A stretch of 64,000 nt of DNA, taken from Verrucosispora sp. WMMD573 (GTDB lineage: Bacteria; Actinomycetota; Actinomycetes; Mycobacteriales; Micromonosporaceae). Shown piece by piece: positions 58,647 through 64,000 of the stretch. The notes under the pieces were generated by a model. It saw only the letters and a program-made list of their open reading frames with translations. It searched no databases and was not told the origin of the DNA. How positions within the stretch are numbered: position 1 is the first letter of the stretch; each line of letters starts with the position of its first letter. Where the stretch lies: the NCBI RefSeq assembly GCF_027497175.1, contig NZ_CP114901.1, positions 5,642,001 through 5,706,000 of the forward strand. The letters run 5' to 3'. Made by a program: the position numbers and the translations under genes.

Positions 58647-59582
58647 TCAGGCCGGCGTGAAGACCACCCGGGAGCGGATCCGCCGGAAACCGGTCCGCTC
58701 CAGCTCCGCCACCACCGCAACCCGGTGCGCGTCCACGTCGGCTACCACCTCGTACGCCCCGCCGCCGGCCAGCGCCGCGACCGAGTCGGCCAACAGCTCG
58801 CCGAAGACGGCGCCGCCCCGGACTGTGTCGCTTCGGACCGTGTCGTCCAGCAGGCCGAGGTAGGCGATCATCGGGAAGCAGGCGTCGGCCGTCGGTCCCG
58901 CCAGGCCGACCGGTTCGTCGCCGCGCAGCGCGACGCGCCAGTGTCCGGGCGGCGTACCGGTCAACCAGGCCAGTGGATTACGGGCCAGGTCCACCCCGGC
59001 CACCGCCCGGGCGGTCTCGGCACCGGTCAGCACGACCGGCTCGGCGATCCGGCCCACCAAGGCGTTGATCTCCGCAGCGTCGGCGGCGGGGCGGAAGGAG
59101 AACCGGCCCGACGGAGCCGGCAACGGCGCACCCGCCCAACTGAACCTGATCCGCTCTCTGCGCTCGACCAGTCCCGCGAGCCGGGCCGCCGCCATCGTCG
59201 CCTCGGCGACGGACCGCACCTCGGGTTGTCGACGCCAGTACGCCGGCAGCGCGGCGTGGTACACCTTCGGGCCGCCGAACGCGGCGTGCGCGCTACGCAG
59301 CAACGCAGCACCCACGGCGCTTGCGGTTTCGGTGGCGGGTGCGAGGTCCAGGTCGAACCGTTCCAGCCATGGTTCACCGACGGAACCGGGTAGCAGCAGC
59401 CACGCGGCGCGACCCACCACCCGGTCGCCGCGCAACGCCACGAATGTGCGCTCCGGCCGGTAGCCGCCACCGGCGATCCCGTCGGCGTAGCTGATCTGTC
59501 GCAGTTGCGGCAGCGGGTCGGGCATCGAGTCGAACAGTTTCTCCTCGCCCGCGACGAGCGGGCGGATGACCAGATCGGTCAT
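58647..59582 (-). CDS. GNAT-type N-acetyltransferase (tandem-domain)
   Basis: 311 residues from ATG with GGAGGA six bases upstream. The first half has the strands TDLVIRPLVAGEEKLFDS and ERTFVALRGDRVVGRAAW; the second half repeats the layout with HWRVALRGDEPVGLAGPT, the CoA-side GGAYEVVADVDAHRVAVVAE and LERTGFRRIRSRVVFTP at the end. The L-x-x-x-G-F ending is the typical GNAT last helix-strand. The classic R-x-x-G-x-G loop is degraded, so activity of each half is uncertain. Followed by a GATC-ended stem-loop. Confidence 0.8.
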   Translation of the reverse strand: MTDLVIRPLVAGEEKLFDSMPDPLPQLRQISYADGIAGGGYRPERTFVALRGDRVVGRAAWLLLPGSVGEPWLERFDLDLAPATETASAVGAALLRSAHAAFGGPKVYHAALPAYWRRQPEVRSVAEATMAAARLAGLVERRERIRFSWAGAPLPAPSGRFSFRPAADAAEINALVGRIAEPVVLTGAETARAVAGVDLARNPLAWLTGTPPGHWRVALRGDEPVGLAGPTADACFPMIAYLGLLDDTVRSDTVRGGAVFGELLADSVAALAGGGAYEVVADVDAHRVAVVAELERTGFRRIRSRVVFTPA

Positions 59583-59763
59583 GGCAGATCCTCCGGGACA
59601 GCAACGCCCCGGGTCAGATCCGCGTGGACGCCGTGTCGCGGACGGGGCGCAGAACATCGGACATTGTTCTGACCTCCTCTCCACTCGATCGGCGTGCCAG
59701 CCAACCTACGCCCCCACCCCACCCCCCGCAACCACCCACCCACGCCCCACGCACCGATCCCGC

Positions 59764-59816
59764 TGATCAAGAAGTTTTCGTCGTCCACGCCGCGCGAAAC
59801 GCAAACTTCTTGATCA
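59764..59816. terminator. GATC-ended stem-loop overlapping TetR stop codon
   Basis: TGATCAAGAAGTTT (59764-59777) pairs perfectly with AAACTTCTTGATCA (59803-59816), 25-nt loop. The right arm contains the TetR stop codon. Confidence 0.65.
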
Positions 59817-60398
59817 CCGAGACGAGGGGCGGGGCGTGAAGAGGTTCTGGCTGAGGAGGTGTTCGCGGTGGTCCTGGGTCTCGGGGCGTAGTCGGCCGCC
59901 CCGGGTGAGCATCACCATGCCATGCAGCAGACTCCAGCCCAGCTCGGCGAGGATGTCGGCGTCGCGGCCGGCGGCCAACAGCGTGAGCGCGGTGCGCAGT
60001 TCACCGAAGGTGGCCGCGACCGTCTCGGGAACCTGCTCCGCACCGAGGGTCAGCTCCGGCGTGTGGGCGAACATCGCGTCGTAGACCTCGGGATTGGCGT
60101 ACGCGAAGTCCAGGTAGGCCGCCATCACCGCCGGCCAGACCTCCGCCGGGCGATCGACAGACATACGTGCCCCGGCCAGTGCGGCGGCCAGGTCGGCGAA
60201 GCCCCGCACCGCGACGGCGGCCACCACCGCGTCCCGATCGGCGAAGCGCTGGTAGAGGGCACCGAGGTCGACGTCGGCGCGTTCGGCGAGCCGGCGGGTG
60301 GTCATCGCGGCCAGGCCCTCGGCCTCGGCCAGCTGCCAGGCGGTGGTGACGATAGCGTCGCCGTCCCGCCCGGTGCCTGGTTCGTCTGCTCCGGACAC
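59814..60398 (-). CDS. TetR-family transcriptional regulator
   Basis: 194 residues. N-terminal HTH: GRDGDAIVTTAWQLAEAEGL, MTTRRLAERADVDLGALYQR (recognition helix with Y-x-R/H). The C-terminal helices (VWPAVMAAYLDFAYANPEVY, FGELRTALTLLAAGRDADIL, LGWSLLHGMVMLTRGGRLRP) resemble the TetR_C_33 type. Ligand unknown. The adjacent divergent or co-directional gene is not obviously its target. Probable leaderless GTG start. Confidence 0.93.
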   Translation of the reverse strand: MSGADEPGTGRDGDAIVTTAWQLAEAEGLAAMTTRRLAERADVDLGALYQRFADRDAVVAAVAVRGFADLAAALAGARMSVDRPAEVWPAVMAAYLDFAYANPEVYDAMFAHTPELTLGAEQVPETVAATFGELRTALTLLAAGRDADILAELGWSLLHGMVMLTRGGRLRPETQDHREHLLSQNLFTPRPSSR

Positions 60399-60405
60399 GC
60401 CGCCG

Positions 60406-60411
60406 ATGCTA
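60406..60411 (-). promoter_or_regulatory. -10 box for probable leaderless TetR transcript
   Basis: On the minus strand TAGCAT, seven bases, then GTG at 60398, with no ribosome site. Confidence 0.5.
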
Positions 60412-60473
60412 GCCCGCGTAACGCAGGGTCACCCGGTCACGACGGATTGGCGACTGAACGCAGGTCTGCCCCG

Positions 60474-63170
<2,697 letters not shown>

Positions 63171-63211
63171 TGTCGTCGTGTCGTGTTACACCTCGCCGCC
63201 GTGGAGGAAAG

Positions 63212-64000
63212 TTGATCGAGATTAGCTACGGTTCGCAGGTCTGCGGCGAGCTGACCAGCGCCGCTGGCCGCGAGTGGCTGGTCCCCGACGGCCTCGGCGG
63301 GTACGCCATGGGCACGGTCGCTGGCTTGCGTACCCGTCGCTACCAGGGGCTGCTGGTGATTCCGGGTGAAACTCCGGCTTCCCGGAAGGTGGGACTGGTA
63401 AGCCTCGATCCGGCGGTGCTGCTGCCCTCCGGCGCCCGGGTACGCCTCGGCGCCCACGAGTGGGTCTCCGGCGACGTCGACCCGCGCGGCTTCGAGCTGC
63501 TGGAGCGCTTCGACCTGACCGACGGGCTGCCGCGCTGGCGGTGGCGCGTCGGCGACGTGGTGATCGAGCGGGAACTGGCCATGCTGCCCGGTCGGTCCTG
63601 CGTGGCGGTGGTACACCGGCTGGTCAGCGGTGGTCCGGTCCAGCTGGAGCTGGCCGCCGCCTGCACCTGGCGGGACGCGCACGGTGAGCGACGCGGCGAC
63701 GGACCGCCGCTGCGGATGGACCCGGTCGACGGCGGCGCGGTGATCGAGGGGGCGTACCGGCTGTCCGGGCCCGGTTGGGAGCCGCAGGGCCACTGGTGGC
63801 GAGGTGTATACCACCGCGAGGAGGCGGCGCGGGGCCTGCACCCGGAGGAAGACCTGTGGTACGCGGGCCAGTTCCGCGACACCCTGCACCGGCCCGGCGA
63901 CACGCTCTCGGTGCTGGCCTGGGCAACGGACCTGGAGCAGGAACCGCCCCCGGGGCCGCAGGTGGTGGCGGCGGCGCGGCACCGCAACCGGCAGGTCGTC
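63212..64000 (+). CDS. Glycogen debranching enzyme, N-terminal part (cut by right edge)
   Basis: At least 263 residues; runs past the window end. TTG start with GGAGGAAAG just before it; a GTG nine bases upstream is out of frame. The N-terminus GREWLVPDGLGGYAMGTVAG with TRRYQGLLVIP is the signature of the archaeal/bacterial GDE N-terminal domain (amylo-alpha-1,6-glucosidase type), followed by the beta-sandwich ELLERFDLTDGLPRWRWRVG and CVAVVHRLVSGG. The full enzyme should have a GH133-like catalytic domain beyond the edge. It is divergent from the GH63-like gene, suggesting a shared alpha-glucan function. Confidence 0.85.
   Translation, partial: MIEISYGSQVCGELTSAAGREWLVPDGLGGYAMGTVAGLRTRRYQGLLVIPGETPASRKVGLVSLDPAVLLPSGARVRLGAHEWVSGDVDPRGFELLERFDLTDGLPRWRWRVGDVVIERELAMLPGRSCVAVVHRLVSGGPVQLELAAACTWRDAHGERRGDGPPLRMDPVDGGAVIEGAYRLSGPGWEPQGHWWRGVYHREEAARGLHPEEDLWYAGQFRDTLHRPGDTLSVLAWATDLEQEPPPGPQVVAAARHRNRQVV

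Overview
The window is one contiguous piece of a high-GC actinobacterial chromosome, most likely Micromonospora or a close relative in Micromonosporaceae. This is inferred from the roughly 70% or higher GC, frequent GTG and TTG starts, GTGA/ATGA overlaps, F420-type (LLM class) and mycothiol-type enzymes, a conservon-type kinase/roadblock pair, an XRE/DUF397 locus and secreted CBM2-cellulase biology. No database was searched; all identities are by motif and family recognition.

Layout. (1) 1-2.1 kb: a truncated membrane-protein gene, then a two-gene membrane protein/winged-helix regulator operon. (2) 2.2-8.7 kb: an accessory region, partly lower in GC. It holds a DUF6615-like gene divergent from a PD-(D/E)XK nuclease-like gene, a tandem pair of methyltransferase-fold genes (the first without its catalytic motifs, the second intact), a 58-codon gene, and a large serine recombinase whose stop codon lies inside an antisense tRNA-Leu(GAG). 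This looks like the end of an integrative element. (3) 8.9-19.0 kb: an envelope cluster of a TPR/Pro-rich/FN3 membrane protein, a multi-FN3 protein, a MoxR ATPase, a DUF58 protein and a transglutaminase-like membrane protein whose Cys and His are replaced. (4) 19.1-24.4 kb: SDR, F420-type oxidoreductase, DUF1028, MDMPI-type, PAP2 and DUF3159 genes. (5) 24.6-30.0 kb: a cellulose locus with a secreted CBM2-GH48 cellulase and a divergent exported GH1 beta-glucosidase, with three CebR-type operators between them. (6) 30.1-46 kb: MFS exporter, truncated conservon, FGGY kinase, a fused TrpEG/PhzE enzyme behind a Trp-Trp leader peptide and attenuator-like hairpins, WrbA, GNAT, HAD, winged-helix protein, hydrolase, epimerase, an XRE/DUF397 pair and a small-gene trio. 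(7) 45.9-55.8 kb: an IclR regulator divergent from a three-gene oxidative pentose (Weimberg-type) operon, facing a four-gene CUT1 sugar ABC transporter. (8) 56-64 kb: a frameshifted double VOC gene, a RusA-like small protein, HAD, GNAT and TetR genes, and a divergent GH63-like / glycogen-debranching pair cut by the right edge.

How it works together. Much of the window deals with plant-polymer carbon: cellulose breakdown (GH48 plus beta-glucosidase under one operator type), pentonate conversion towards 2-oxoglutarate, sugar uptake and alpha-glucan handling. Two regulatory themes recur. At least eight starts (including the trp leader) sit 6-8 nt after a TANNNT -10 box with no Shine-Dalgarno, suggesting leaderless transcripts. 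Long perfect or near-perfect stem-loops sit at gene ends; three of them end in GATC.
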